From the NCBI GenBank assembly GCA_035527835.1, contig DATKZS010000005.1, forward strand, positions 13,738-77,737: a stretch of DNA of 64,000 nt. Reading direction: 5' to 3'. Source of the stretch: DATKZS01 sp035527835 [NCBI: bacterium] (GTDB taxonomy: Bacteria; RBG-13-61-14). Within the stretch, counting starts at the first letter, position 1; every line of letters starts with the position of its first letter. This document shows positions 33,550-43,375 of this stretch, piece after piece. A model generated the notes under the pieces. It was not told the origin of the DNA, made no database searches, and saw nothing but the letters and a program-made list of their open reading frames with translations. A program made the translations under genes and the position numbers.

Positions 33550-36255
33550 ATGGGAAATCCAAATGAAATAAGGATGCGAGCTGTTGGTATAGCCGCGGTT
33601 GTTGCGGCACTTGTATTGATGACCGGCGCGGCAGCGGCGGGGTCTCCGGACGCGCCCTCCTTCGGCTCCGGCATCTTCGGGCATTGGATCACTGAGGAGA
33701 ACGGCATGCCCGCGTACCTTTACACCATGCGCCATGACGACCCCCGCGCCGTCTGGGACCCCAAGACCTGGGCCCCGAACAATCTCCAGTGGCACCAGCT
33801 CGGCAACGACCGTGTCGTGGCCAACGCCTACAACCTGGGATTCGTCAAGCTCTTCTACGGCGAGTCCGGCGCCATCTGGCTCAATGAGTATGAACCGGAA
33901 AAGGGCGAGCATGCGGGCGGCTTCGGCTGGATCATTGACGGCGCCACCGTGCTGGTGGACCGAGATGAAATGGTTCCGCAAGGAGCGCAGTGGGAGAGGG
34001 TCTTCGGGGCCGGATATTTCTCGAAACGTCTGCGCGTCCCCGGCCTCGATTTTGAGCGGACGGTGTGGGCGCCGGTGGGCAACCTTACCATCCTTGTTTC
34101 CGAAGTCACCATTAAGAACACCTCCAGTAGCTCCAAGGATCTTTGCTACATAGAGTATTGGGACGTGAACATGAAGCTCAAGAAAGACTTCCTTGTCCTC
34201 CGACCGACCCCAAAGGCAATCCGGAATGAAAAAGTAAGGATGATTATCGACCAGGATGGGCGGCTCCTCAAGGCTGAACCTAAACGGATCTTTGGCCCGC
34301 TCGGGGGATTTCCTGATAAACCTATGTCAGTGGACCCTGAGTTGCCGGCCCTTTTCGTCTCAAGTCCGGATCAACAGCCGGAAACATGGATCACGGATCC
34401 GAACCAGCTTTTTCATCAGGGTTCGCCTATCATGGGGCCTGCCGCGCAATTGATCCGCGCCGGCGAGAAGGTCCCCGATCCGACGCCTCGCCCTCAGATT
34501 CGCGCATGCCTCGCTCCCAAAGTGCATGTGCAGGTCCCGGCTAACTCGAACCTTACCATGCGCTTCATCTATGGCTACATCAAGGGTATGGACGCAATTG
34601 ATTATGATGACCTTGCGGTATTTTTCCACCAGATGACCGAAGAGCAATGGAATTCGAATAAAAATTATTGGAAAAACCAGTCTCCAAGCCTCGTTACAAA
34701 CGATGATAAATTTGTAGGCAGAGAACTGGTCTGGGATTATTATTACTTCCTGAGCTCTTCCCTCTACGACGCCTATTACCAGGAGTATTTCATCCCCCAG
34801 GGATCAAACTATCTCTATTTTTCCGGAGGCAACGGCGCCACCCGCGACTATGCGGCCTTCGCCATGACGCTTGCTTATTACAAGCCGGAGCGGGCGCGAG
34901 ACGTGCTCACGTTCATGACGCGCTGCCAGGACCCGGACGGCCGGCTCTTCTACGACCTGGAAGGCTACGGCAAGCGCTACTCCGTGCCCTACCGACCCGG
35001 CGACCTCGACCTCTGGTTCTTGTGGGCGCTGTCCGAATATGTTTCCGCCACCCGCGACTTCGCGTTCCTGGACCAGGTCGAGCCGTATTACCCGCTTGCC
35101 CGTGACGAATCCGGCACGGTCTGGGACCACGCGCAGCGCTCGCTCAACCACCTCGTCAACATCGTCGGCACCGGTCCCCGCGGGAACCCCAGGCTCAAGC
35201 TCTCCGACTGGAACGACGAGATGACTTTGCTCACCGCCGGCTCGAACCCGCTGGACATCATCATGACCTACAAGCGCGGCGAGTCCATCATGAACACCGC
35301 CATGGCCTGTTACATCATGCCCCAGGTGCGCGACCTCGCTTCCGCCCGCGGCGACGCCGCCACCGCCCGCACCGCGAACGATTACCTCGACCGCATGCGC
35401 GTAGCGCTCAACGCCGCCTGGGCCGGCGACCACCTCATCCGCTCCTGGTCCGGCCTGGGCAAGCCCTACGGCGACGACGTGATCTTCCTGGAGCCGCAGG
35501 CCTGGGCGCTGCTGGCTCAGGGCACGCTCCCCCCGGAGCGCGAAAAGGTCATGGTGGACACGATCGTCAAGCGCCTCAAGGAGCCGTCCGTGCTCGGCAT
35601 GATCATCTCGAACTCCGTCTCCGGCTCGCTCACCACCAGGAAGGGCGAGCAGGAGGAGGGAGGAATCTGGTTCGCCATCAACGGACCCGCCGCCGTCGCC
35701 CTCTCCCGTTTTGACCAGCAGCTCGGCTGGGACGAGGTCAAGCGCAACACGCTCGCCTGGCACGCCTCCGTCTATCCCGGGACCTGGTACGGCATCTGGA
35801 GCGGACCCGACGCCTGGAACTCCGCCGTCTCCGACCGGCCCGCCGAGACCTGGTACATGAAAAACCCCATCATGAACACCGGGCCCCAGATGTACCCCAT
35901 CCAGAACGCCCACGCCCACTGCCAGACCCTCTGGGCCATAGCCCGCCTCGCCGGAATCACCCCCACGCCCGGCGGATGGATCGTCGAGCCCCGCATCCCC
36001 ATGTCCCCTTACTCCTTCTCCTGCGCCCTCTACGGCATCGAGGTCGGGCCGCAAAAGATCAGCGGGTACGTGGACCTGCCGGCGAGAGCCGTTTTAACCC
36101 TGAACATAAAAATTCCGGAGGGATGGGAGATAAATAAGATTAATGCCTGGGTTGGCGGTGAAAAAGTTGATATAATATTCTCACAAGATTTTGCGATTCT
36201 AACGGTTGGGGCGGAATCAAATCAAAAAGTCAACTGGGAGATTACAAGAAACTGA
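33550..36255 (+). CDS. Secreted GH94-like glycoside phosphorylase/hydrolase
   Basis: The 901-residue protein has a signal peptide (VVAALVLMTGAAAAG). The N-terminal part looks like the beta-sandwich of GH94 enzymes (GFGWIIDGATVLVDRDEMVP). The C-terminal (alpha/alpha)6 barrel carries FSGGNGATRDYAAFAM, the GH94-type acid motif LKLSDWNDEMTL (Asp553) and EPQAWALL. Known GH94 members are cellobiose or chitobiose phosphorylases and cyclic-glucan synthase domains, and most of them are cytoplasmic, so a signal peptide is unusual. A hydrolase role outside the cytoplasm is possible. The start ATG 33550 has GAGGT upstream. Confidence 0.75.
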   Translation: MGNPNEIRMRAVGIAAVVAALVLMTGAAAAGSPDAPSFGSGIFGHWITEENGMPAYLYTMRHDDPRAVWDPKTWAPNNLQWHQLGNDRVVANAYNLGFVKLFYGESGAIWLNEYEPEKGEHAGGFGWIIDGATVLVDRDEMVPQGAQWERVFGAGYFSKRLRVPGLDFERTVWAPVGNLTILVSEVTIKNTSSSSKDLCYIEYWDVNMKLKKDFLVLRPTPKAIRNEKVRMIIDQDGRLLKAEPKRIFGPLGGFPDKPMSVDPELPALFVSSPDQQPETWITDPNQLFHQGSPIMGPAAQLIRAGEKVPDPTPRPQIRACLAPKVHVQVPANSNLTMRFIYGYIKGMDAIDYDDLAVFFHQMTEEQWNSNKNYWKNQSPSLVTNDDKFVGRELVWDYYYFLSSSLYDAYYQEYFIPQGSNYLYFSGGNGATRDYAAFAMTLAYYKPERARDVLTFMTRCQDPDGRLFYDLEGYGKRYSVPYRPGDLDLWFLWALSEYVSATRDFAFLDQVEPYYPLARDESGTVWDHAQRSLNHLVNIVGTGPRGNPRLKLSDWNDEMTLLTAGSNPLDIIMTYKRGESIMNTAMACYIMPQVRDLASARGDAATARTANDYLDRMRVALNAAWAGDHLIRSWSGLGKPYGDDVIFLEPQAWALLAQGTLPPEREKVMVDTIVKRLKEPSVLGMIISNSVSGSLTTRKGEQEEGGIWFAINGPAAVALSRFDQQLGWDEVKRNTLAWHASVYPGTWYGIWSGPDAWNSAVSDRPAETWYMKNPIMNTGPQMYPIQNAHAHCQTLWAIARLAGITPTPGGWIVEPRIPMSPYSFSCALYGIEVGPQKISGYVDLPARAVLTLNIKIPEGWEINKINAWVGGEKVDIIFSQDFAILTVGAESNQKVNWEITRN

Positions 36256-36757
36256 ACCGCCTGGATGCCGGCAACGACATTTTCAGCCCCGGCAGGGGCG
36301 GCGGATAGTAGCCCAGAGATTCATCGCTGGGTGGGCCGGCTGTCATCATCATTCGAGTCCCGGAGGGACGATGGAAATCTCGGCCGTCCCTCCGGGACTT
36401 GGCGGTTGATTGACGCCCGGGTTCCCGGGAATAAATTCCTGGGCTAATATCGAGATGTCCCCCCGGGACAAAAACACCTGGAATCCGGCATGAGGAAAAG
36501 ATGAGTAAGGAGGCCGGTTCACCGGCCTTGCTCTCGTAATAGGCCCGTGCTTCAGCGCGGGTGTAGCGGCGGCGCCGCATATCTTGAAGACCCCGTTTCA
36601 ACCGGGTTCTCGAAATAAAGGATTTATCCATCAGGAGCGCGGGAACGGCTGAAGCCCATGGAACGATAAGGACGTTGAAACGCCCCTCCTCATCGCTCCG
36701 GCGCCTCGTACCCGCCATGAATGGCGGGGATGCTTTACATGCCTTGATGGAGTTGCT
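36256..36757. repeat. Composite repeat tract, several palindromes
   Basis: No gene in about 500 bases. Visible palindromes include GTCCCGGAGGGAC and its partner GTCCCTCCGGGAC, CCCGGGTTCCCGGG, AGGCCGGTTCACCGGCCT, GCCCGTGCTTCAGCGCGGGT and CCCCGTTTCAACCGGG. The last three are the family G units also found at 19490-19735. The tract probably grew by repeated insertion of small mobile palindromes. Confidence 0.65.
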
Positions 36758-36790
36758 ATGCTGTCGCCGGAAACGGGAGGAGCGACGAAG

Positions 36791-38833
36791 ATGAAAAAAT
36801 TATCGCGGGCATTTTGCGTTATTATTCTGTTTGGCATCCTGCATCTGGTCCTGGCCTCGTGCCGATTCAGCGGTGAGGATGAGGCTTGGGAAGCGGTGGC
36901 GGTCATGCCTTCGGCGGACTATTTGTCGCGGAAGGCGCAGTACCTGGCCCATTGCAATGAGAACAGCGGTCCCGGGAGCAACTCGGTTTACGGGCAGGTG
37001 TGCCGGGCCTATGTCAACGCCGGCCCGTTTGACGAGACCGCCCTTTACAACAGCATGACCAAGCTTGGCAACCGGGAGGACTGTTCCGACTTCCAGATGA
37101 ACGCTCTGCTCCGCATCCTTTTCATTGACCGTAGCAACCACTGTCTGCCCGACGCCCTGCGCGACGACCTCAAGGCCACGGTGCTGAATTTCAAATACTG
37201 GCTGGACGAGCCGGGTCCGGACGACATGGTGTGGTGGTCGGAGAACCACCAGGTGCTTTTTCACACGGCGGAGCTTCTGGCGGGTCTCTTGTATCCGGAC
37301 GAGGTGTTCCCCAACTCGGGGATGACGGGAAGACAGCACGCGGAGCACGCGCGGCCGATGCTTCACGAGTGGCTGGATTACCGCGGCCGGTTCGGCTTTT
37401 CGGAGTGGCACTCGAACGTCTATTTCAACGAGGACATGCCGCCGCTCGTGAACCTCGCGGATTACGCGGACGAGGAGGCCATCCGGACCAAGGCCGCCAT
37501 GGTGCTCGATATCATGGCCTTTGATATGGCCTGCAATTATTATAAAGGGCTATACGCGACCACGCACGGCCGGACCTATCCGGACCACCTGGTGAACGGG
37601 CTTACGGACTCGACCCGGACGGCGGCGTGGATCATGGCCGACTTGGTCCCGCTCGGGTCCGTCACCCAGCTCGGGGCCGGCGACTTCACCGGCTCCTTCC
37701 TCGCCACCAGCGACGGTTACTTCACGCCGGACCTGATCGAACAGGCCGCGGACGACGCCAAGGATAATTTCGAGCACCGCCAGCGCGACAGCATCACGCT
37801 GGAGCAAGGGGCGGATTACGGGATCGGGTTCAGCGATTTTGACGACGTGATGTTCTGGTGGGGCATGACCGGGTACATGGCGCCGGAGATCGTGGAGGGC
37901 ACGTTCAACCTGGTTGACTATTATGATATGTGGGCGGGCAACACCTGGAGTGACCTGACTCTGATCCGGCCGTTCGTGGGGACGCAGGAGCTGATCGGGG
38001 TCGTGACCGACGTGGCGCCGATGACCCGCGGGGCGGCGCTGGAAGCCGTCAACACCTACACCTATCGCACGCCCTATTATCAGCTCTCCGGGGCGCAGGA
38101 CTGGAAGCCGTTCAACTGGACCGGCCAGAGCTTGCAGTGGAAAGCGGTGATTGACAAGGACTGCTTCGTGGTGACCGCTTTCCCGGGCGCGTTCCCGCTG
38201 GTCGCGGACTTCGGGAGCGACTGGACCGGCGGCTTCGTGCCCCGCGCCACCATGCATAAGAACGTGGGGGTGTTCCAGTATCATCTGCCGGCGCTGGGCA
38301 CGCTCGAGCAATACCTGCCCGCTCCGATTGCTCCGATTGACTGGGGCTCCATTCTGCCGGATTACACTCACGCCTATTTTCCGCGGTCTAAATTCGACGA
38401 ATACACCCAGACCGAGAACTGGACCATCGGCCGCAAGGGCGACGCCTACCTGGCGCTCTACTCGCAGGCCGCGCCGGTGTGGGCGGACACGGTGGATTTG
38501 ATCGCGTACAACACCGACAACGTCTGGATCGTGGAAATGGGCGACGTGGAGCACAACGGCGCGTTCGCCGACTTCGTGACGGCGATGAAGAACGCCGTGG
38601 TGGACATCGGGTCGTCGGTGCATTACGAGTCGCCGAGCCAGGGCGTGATCCAGGTCGGCTGGTCCGGGCCCATGCTCGTTAACGGCGAGGCCGTGGACCT
38701 CGGCCCCTACCGCCGCTGGGACAACCCCTACGCGCGCCAGGAATTCGGGACCATGGTGACCCGCATCAACTTCCGGAGAAAAACCCTGGTCCTCAATTTC
38801 GGGGCGCCAAGTCTCACCTGCGTGCGGCGCTAG
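36791..38833 (+). CDS. Large lipoprotein of unknown function
   Basis: The 680-residue protein has a lipobox (LVLASC), so it should be attached to a membrane outside the cytoplasm. The most conserved-looking part is near residues 130-270: MVWWSENHQVLFHTAELL, NSGMTGRQHAEHARPML, RFGFSEWHSNVYFNEDM and YATTHGRTYPDHL. This is rich in Trp, His, Glu and Asp and looks like an alpha/alpha-toroid enzyme. I recognise similar sequences only as uncharacterised proteins of actinobacteria and others. GGAGGAG lies 8 bases before ATG 36791. Its neighbour, the secreted GH94-like gene on the same strand, makes a polysaccharide-acting role plausible but unproven. Confidence 0.72.
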   Translation: MKKLSRAFCVIILFGILHLVLASCRFSGEDEAWEAVAVMPSADYLSRKAQYLAHCNENSGPGSNSVYGQVCRAYVNAGPFDETALYNSMTKLGNREDCSDFQMNALLRILFIDRSNHCLPDALRDDLKATVLNFKYWLDEPGPDDMVWWSENHQVLFHTAELLAGLLYPDEVFPNSGMTGRQHAEHARPMLHEWLDYRGRFGFSEWHSNVYFNEDMPPLVNLADYADEEAIRTKAAMVLDIMAFDMACNYYKGLYATTHGRTYPDHLVNGLTDSTRTAAWIMADLVPLGSVTQLGAGDFTGSFLATSDGYFTPDLIEQAADDAKDNFEHRQRDSITLEQGADYGIGFSDFDDVMFWWGMTGYMAPEIVEGTFNLVDYYDMWAGNTWSDLTLIRPFVGTQELIGVVTDVAPMTRGAALEAVNTYTYRTPYYQLSGAQDWKPFNWTGQSLQWKAVIDKDCFVVTAFPGAFPLVADFGSDWTGGFVPRATMHKNVGVFQYHLPALGTLEQYLPAPIAPIDWGSILPDYTHAYFPRSKFDEYTQTENWTIGRKGDAYLALYSQAAPVWADTVDLIAYNTDNVWIVEMGDVEHNGAFADFVTAMKNAVVDIGSSVHYESPSQGVIQVGWSGPMLVNGEAVDLGPYRRWDNPYARQEFGTMVTRINFRRKTLVLNFGAPSLTCVRR

Positions 38834-38837
38834 GGCC

Positions 38838-38990
38838 GTGTCCCAAAAACGGTTTTACAATGAGCTATGTTATTTAATATTTAAGAGTTGCCGCAGATGA
38901 ACGCGGATGGACGCAGATGAAAACGGAAAAAATAATTTATGTTATCCGCGTTCATCCGCGTTCATCCGCGGCCTCTTATAAGCAGGCCGG
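38838..38990. repeat. Interspersed repeat, family C, full copy
   Basis: A leader CGGTTTTACAATGAGC shared with 10.3 kb leads into GCCGCAGATGAACGCGGATG, which is mirrored by TATCCGCGTTCATCCGCGTT and CATCCGCGGC about 60 bases on. The hairpin separates the lipoprotein and AAA+ genes. Confidence 0.75.
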
Positions 38991-39053
38991 AGCTTGTAAG
39001 ATATTGCCGGGACACCAAGGCAATGATACCCGCCGCTTTCCCGGCCAATCCCG

Positions 39054-40784
39054 ATGATGTACAATATGTCCATGAGCGATGAGACGCTTATATTTTCGAG
39101 CTGGGCGGAGCGGCTGCGCGAAGGCTACTTGTCGGGGGAGGCGAGCCAGTTTTTGCTGCATTCCAACACCGGTGACCTGGTGCCGTGGGAGGAAGGCGGG
39201 AAGCTCGAGTACGTGACGCTGATCGAGTTCCTGACCCGGTTTTTGAGCCGGACCAAGGAGCTCGTGGTTTTTTACAATTTGTCGGAGGGCCTGCGGTTCA
39301 CCAAGGCGGAGATGCGGGAGACGTTCATCCGTCGGATCACGATTCACCGCCGGGCGAAGCGGGAGGAGGACTGGAGCGGCGTGATCCCGGCTTCGCCGAG
39401 CCGGGTGCTGGGTCTGCTGGGCGAGTTCATCGGGGTGCAGTCGCAGCGGGCGGCGGTGATCATAGATTATCTGGAGACGCTGACGCCGGAGGGCGACATC
39501 GGTTATTTGTCGTCGGAGGACCGGGCGTGCCTGGTGGCGGTTCAGGACTGGTCGCGCGACCCGGTGCTGCTGACGTCGGACAACATCGTGGTTCTGATCG
39601 CGGAGAACCTGATGGAGGTGAACCGCAAGATCCGGAGCATGCCGCAGCTCATGACCATCGAGGTCGGGCTGCCGGATTACGGGGAGCGGCTGAAGTTCAT
39701 CAACCACGTGGCGTCGCGCTTCCCGGTGCAGGGCCTCGCGCCGAACCTGATGGCCGAGATGACCGCGGGGCTCACCCGCATTCAGATCGAGGGCATTTTC
39801 AAGCAGGCCAAGGAGTCGCGGACGGCGGTGAGCATGGAGGGCGTGGGCCGGAAGAAGAAGGAAGTGATCGAGCGGGAGTGCATGGGGCTGGTGGAGGTGA
39901 TCGAGCCGCGGCACGGGTTCGAGGCGCTGGGCGGAATGCCCGAGATCAAGCGGACGCTGGCGGGCGTGGCGGACGCGATCCGGAAGGGCGAGTCCCGGCG
40001 GGCGCCGATGGGGATCCTGCTGGTGGGGCCCATGGGCACGGGCAAGAGCTTTCTGGCCGAGGCCTTCGCGCGGGAGAGCGGGCTCACCTATATCAAGTTC
40101 AAGAGCTTCCGCGAGAAGTGGGTGGGCGCCACCGAGGCGAACCTGGAGCGCATCCTGTCCATCGTGCAGGCGCTGGGTTACGTGCTGGTGGTGATTGACG
40201 AGGCCGACCGCAACCTGGGCACCGGCGACCGGGAGGGAGACTCGGGAACGGAGAGCCGCGTGATCGCGCGCTTGAAGGAATTCATGAGCGACGGCGGCCA
40301 CCGCGGCAAGATCGTGTTCATGGTGCTCACCAACCGGCCCGACAAGCTGGACACCGACCTCAAGCGCCCCGGCCGGCTCGACCTCAAAATCCCCATGTTC
40401 TATCCGGAGACCCCGGAGCAGCGCCGCGAGATCGTGGAGGCGGTGGCCCGGAAGAACGGGTTCGTGCTCGACCGCGCGGCTGAGGCCTTGGCCGCGGCCG
40501 CGGAGCGCACCAAGGGCTACTCCGGCGCGGACCTGGAAGGCCTGATGGTGGCGGCCGACCGGCTGGCCTCCGAGTCCGGCAGCGCCGCCATCTCCGGCGC
40601 GCACCTCGAACGCGCGCTCGGCGACTTCATCCCGTCGCGCGACAACTACTACATCGAATACATGGAGGTCCTCTCCGTGTTCGAAGCCAGCTCCAAGAAC
40701 CTCCTGCCCGAGCGCTACCGCAACATCGGGAACCAGGAGCTCCAGGAACGCATCCAGTTCCTCCGGGCGCGGATGGAAAAGTAG
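39054..40784 (+). CDS. AAA+ ATPase with a degenerate first module
   Basis: The 576-residue protein has one complete AAA+ domain (about 275-530): Walker [10 protein letters not shown], Walker [10 protein letters not shown], sensor-1 VLTNRPDKL and the arginine-rich end [10 protein letters not shown]. The N-terminal half (about 20-260) is also AAA-like: [19 protein letters not shown] and [10 protein letters not shown] fit Walker B and sensor positions, but the Walker A loop is missing. Thus one module is likely structural. Such proteins remodel or unfold partner proteins; no partner is adjacent. The start is uncertain among ATG 39054, 39066 and 39072, none with a clear ribosome-binding site. Confidence 0.82.
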   Translation: MMYNMSMSDETLIFSSWAERLREGYLSGEASQFLLHSNTGDLVPWEEGGKLEYVTLIEFLTRFLSRTKELVVFYNLSEGLRFTKAEMRETFIRRITIHRRAKREEDWSGVIPASPSRVLGLLGEFIGVQSQRAAVIIDYLETLTPEGDIGYLSSEDRACLVAVQDWSRDPVLLTSDNIVVLIAENLMEVNRKIRSMPQLMTIEVGLPDYGERLKFINHVASRFPVQGLAPNLMAEMTAGLTRIQIEGIFKQAKESRTAVSMEGVGRKKKEVIERECMGLVEVIEPRHGFEALGGMPEIKRTLAGVADAIRKGESRRAPMGILLVGPMGTGKSFLAEAFARESGLTYIKFKSFREKWVGATEANLERILSIVQALGYVLVVIDEADRNLGTGDREGDSGTESRVIARLKEFMSDGGHRGKIVFMVLTNRPDKLDTDLKRPGRLDLKIPMFYPETPEQRREIVEAVARKNGFVLDRAAEALAAAAERTKGYSGADLEGLMVAADRLASESGSAAISGAHLERALGDFIPSRDNYYIEYMEVLSVFEASSKNLLPERYRNIGNQELQERIQFLRARMEK

Positions 40785-41543
40785 TAGCCAGTAGCCAGCA
40801 GCCAGTAGCCAGGGAAACTCCCCGTTGATTCCCACTCCTCGCTCTTCAGCCCCTTTCATGATTTCCGACGCCCACCGCTACATCCATGAGAGAAAAACCC
40901 GGGGCCAGGCCGTCCTGACCATGTGATAAAATATCGCCCGGCGCCCGATTAATTCAAGCAACCATAGAACGGCCGGTAAATTAATTTATTATTATTTTCA
41001 TGCGCGGCCGCATGGCGGCGGAGGGCGGCTTAACCGTTCGGTAAACGCACCCGCAAAATATTATTTACCGCCCGGTGAAGCAGCGAAGCCGCTAATATAT
41101 TTGTATTAAACCGCTTAGGCTGCCTTGATTTTCAGAGAACGTCCCGTTAATCTTCTTATTACTTCCCGCCCGTTGCCCGGCCTCCTGCTCGCGCGCGCCC
41201 TTTAAATAACGGCACCGTTCCAATGCCGGGCCGGGGGCCGCTTGCGGGAAAATCCACCTCCGGCCTAACAATTGATAGGAATAAATGCGGCGAGAAAAGG
41301 CGCATGGCTGAAATAATTATCATTGACTTTTCGCTCCGGCGCTGATAAAATATAAAGATCATTTCATCCTTATCCGCTGAATTCCGGGGGCGATGCCTTC
41401 GGACCGGGCGATTTAACAGGCATGGAACTTTCCCTCATATAGCGGGTATCAATCATACGGCGGGCGGCCATTTTCGCCGGCCGTTTTATCAGTTGCGGGC
41501 GTGCCGACGGAACGGGCATGGCCCATGAAACAAGGAGGCGGAA
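40785..41543. other. Gene-free region with a short tandem repeat
   Basis: About 760 bases contain no credible gene. Just after the AAA+ stop there are three or four copies of AGTAGCCAGC/AGTAGCCAGT (about 40783-40812). The remainder is mixed in base composition, with AT-rich patches around 40975-41000 and 41085-41115, and no feature I can name. A promoter for the radical SAM gene should lie near its right end. Confidence 0.5.
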
Positions 41544-43331
41544 TTGAACGGAAAACCCCGCGTGCTGTTGACCGCGAACTACGGCCCCAGTGATCTGGCC
41601 GGGGGCGAGGACTTGTACAACCTGATGAGCACCCGCTGGACCCGCGGCCACGGGGCCTTCCGGCTCGACATGTACGGCCATTACTTCGCGCTCTACCTGA
41701 TCGCGGAGAACATCTCCAACCCATGCACGGTGCTGGAGAACCCGCACTGGGACGAGTTCGACCGCGAGCTGGAGAACGGCTACGACTACGTGTGTTTCCA
41801 ATTGAAGAGCGTACACACCGCGAAGATCGCGCGGATGATGAAGCGGGTGCGCGAGAAATGCCCGGGCGCGAAGATCGTGGTCGGCGGCTACGGGGTGGGC
41901 ACGCTGGACAGCCCGGTGCCCGGCGACGTGGACGGCGACGCCGCCTACATCCGCGGCCACGCCGACCACCTCTGCCGGGAGGAAGGCGTGCGCTTCATGC
42001 GCCGGGTCCTGGGCGATGAGCCGGTGGGGCGCGAGATCACGCAGTACCACATCCCCATGTTCTCCCTGGGCGGGTTCATCGGCGCGAACGGCGTGCACAT
42101 GCGCATCCCCACGATCCTGGTGAGCCTGGGCTGCCCCAACGGCTGCGACTTCTGCAACACCAGCGCCTTTTACCATAAGAAGAAAATTTACGTGGCCGAG
42201 CCGGAGCAGGTGTACCGTTACATCCGGAACTACCAGAAGCGGATGGGTTTCCGCGAGATCATCGTGATGCTGTGGGACGAGGACTTCTTTTTGAACCCGG
42301 AGTACGTGCGCGAGCTGGGCCGCCTGCTGCGGAGCCACAAGAGCACCTGGAGCGTTCGCTATTACACGTTCGGCTCCATCCGCTCGCTCTCGCAATACAC
42401 GCCGGAGGAGCTGCGCGACAACGGCTGCCAGATGGTGTGGATCGGGGTGGAGAGCTTCTTGTGCGGCAACGGCAACGACCGCTACGGCAAGCGCCAGGGC
42501 ACTTCGGTGCAGGAGATGTTCGACGGCCTGCGCCAGCACGGCATCCAGCCCACCGGCTCGCTCGTGCTCGGACTGGACTTCCACACCAAAGAGAACCTGA
42601 AAGCCGACGTGGACCAGTTCGTCGCGCTCAAGCCGATGTTCTACCAGGTCTCCCACGTCCTGCCCTGCCCCGGAACCGCCCTCTATGACCGCATGATCGA
42701 GGAGGGACGCATCAGCAACGATTACAAATGGCAGGACCTCCATTTCTGGAGCGACCACGTTTATAAATATCAGAACTGCACCCGCGACGACATCAAGGAA
42801 ACCTTCCAATACGTCCACGACCGGCTGCGCGACGTGAACGGCCCGCCCACCCTGCAGATGATGGAGAGCGTCATGGACTCCTACGCCCTCTACAAGGACG
42901 ACCCCGACCCCTTCCGCCAGGCCCTGGCCAAGCGCGACCGCCTGATCGCCGGAGGCTTCCACTCTTTCCTCCACTCGATCAAGACCTATCATCCCAGCGA
43001 AGCCGTCCGCGGCCGCGCCCGCATGCTCGAGCAGCGCTACGAAAGCGAGATCGGCCGGCCCAGCGTGATCAGCCGCGCGCTCGCCCGCTACATCTCGCGC
43101 AACATCAGGAAAAAGTCCCGCGCGCCCGAAGCCACGCCCGTCTCCGACCCGCCGCCGCGCTGGACCTATTACCACACCTATGGCGACGGCGTCTGGGTGC
43201 GGAAGGGCCGCGAGGCCAAAAAGCCGGCGCCGTACCAGGACGACAGCATCCTGGCCGGCGTCGGCCTCACCGGAATCACCCGCCTGATCGGCAAGGGCAA
43301 AAAGGGGCTGAAATTTCCGAAAGGCATGTAG
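41544..43331 (+). CDS. B12-binding-type radical SAM protein
   Basis: The 595-residue protein has an N-terminal region (about 1-150) that resembles a cobalamin-binding domain, with GYDYVCFQLKSVHTAK and AKIVVGGYGVG. The radical SAM motif follows at about 198-206 as LGCPNGCDFC (CxxxCxxC for a [4Fe-4S] cluster). ETFQY and a Lys/Arg-rich tail lie near the C-terminus. Such proteins act as methylases or in anaerobic cofactor and lipid pathways; the substrate here is unknown. The start is TTG 41544, decided by AAGGAGGCGGAA just before it. No precursor peptide is evident next to it. Confidence 0.83.
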   Translation: MNGKPRVLLTANYGPSDLAGGEDLYNLMSTRWTRGHGAFRLDMYGHYFALYLIAENISNPCTVLENPHWDEFDRELENGYDYVCFQLKSVHTAKIARMMKRVREKCPGAKIVVGGYGVGTLDSPVPGDVDGDAAYIRGHADHLCREEGVRFMRRVLGDEPVGREITQYHIPMFSLGGFIGANGVHMRIPTILVSLGCPNGCDFCNTSAFYHKKKIYVAEPEQVYRYIRNYQKRMGFREIIVMLWDEDFFLNPEYVRELGRLLRSHKSTWSVRYYTFGSIRSLSQYTPEELRDNGCQMVWIGVESFLCGNGNDRYGKRQGTSVQEMFDGLRQHGIQPTGSLVLGLDFHTKENLKADVDQFVALKPMFYQVSHVLPCPGTALYDRMIEEGRISNDYKWQDLHFWSDHVYKYQNCTRDDIKETFQYVHDRLRDVNGPPTLQMMESVMDSYALYKDDPDPFRQALAKRDRLIAGGFHSFLHSIKTYHPSEAVRGRARMLEQRYESEIGRPSVISRALARYISRNIRKKSRAPEATPVSDPPPRWTYYHTYGDGVWVRKGREAKKPAPYQDDSILAGVGLTGITRLIGKGKKGLKFPKGM

Positions 43332-43375
43332 CGGTCCAGCGCCGCTGTTCGCCCCGAAAGAGAAAGGAGACAATC

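Noticed and set aside
38976-40859. 627-codon minus-strand frame opposite the AAA+ gene
   Set aside because: The plus-strand product has full Walker motifs. The antisense text is typical GC-rich shadow.
41370-43373. 667-codon minus-strand frame opposite the radical SAM gene
   Set aside because: The plus strand carries the CxxxCxxC motif and a good ribosome-binding site; the antisense frame has no domain.
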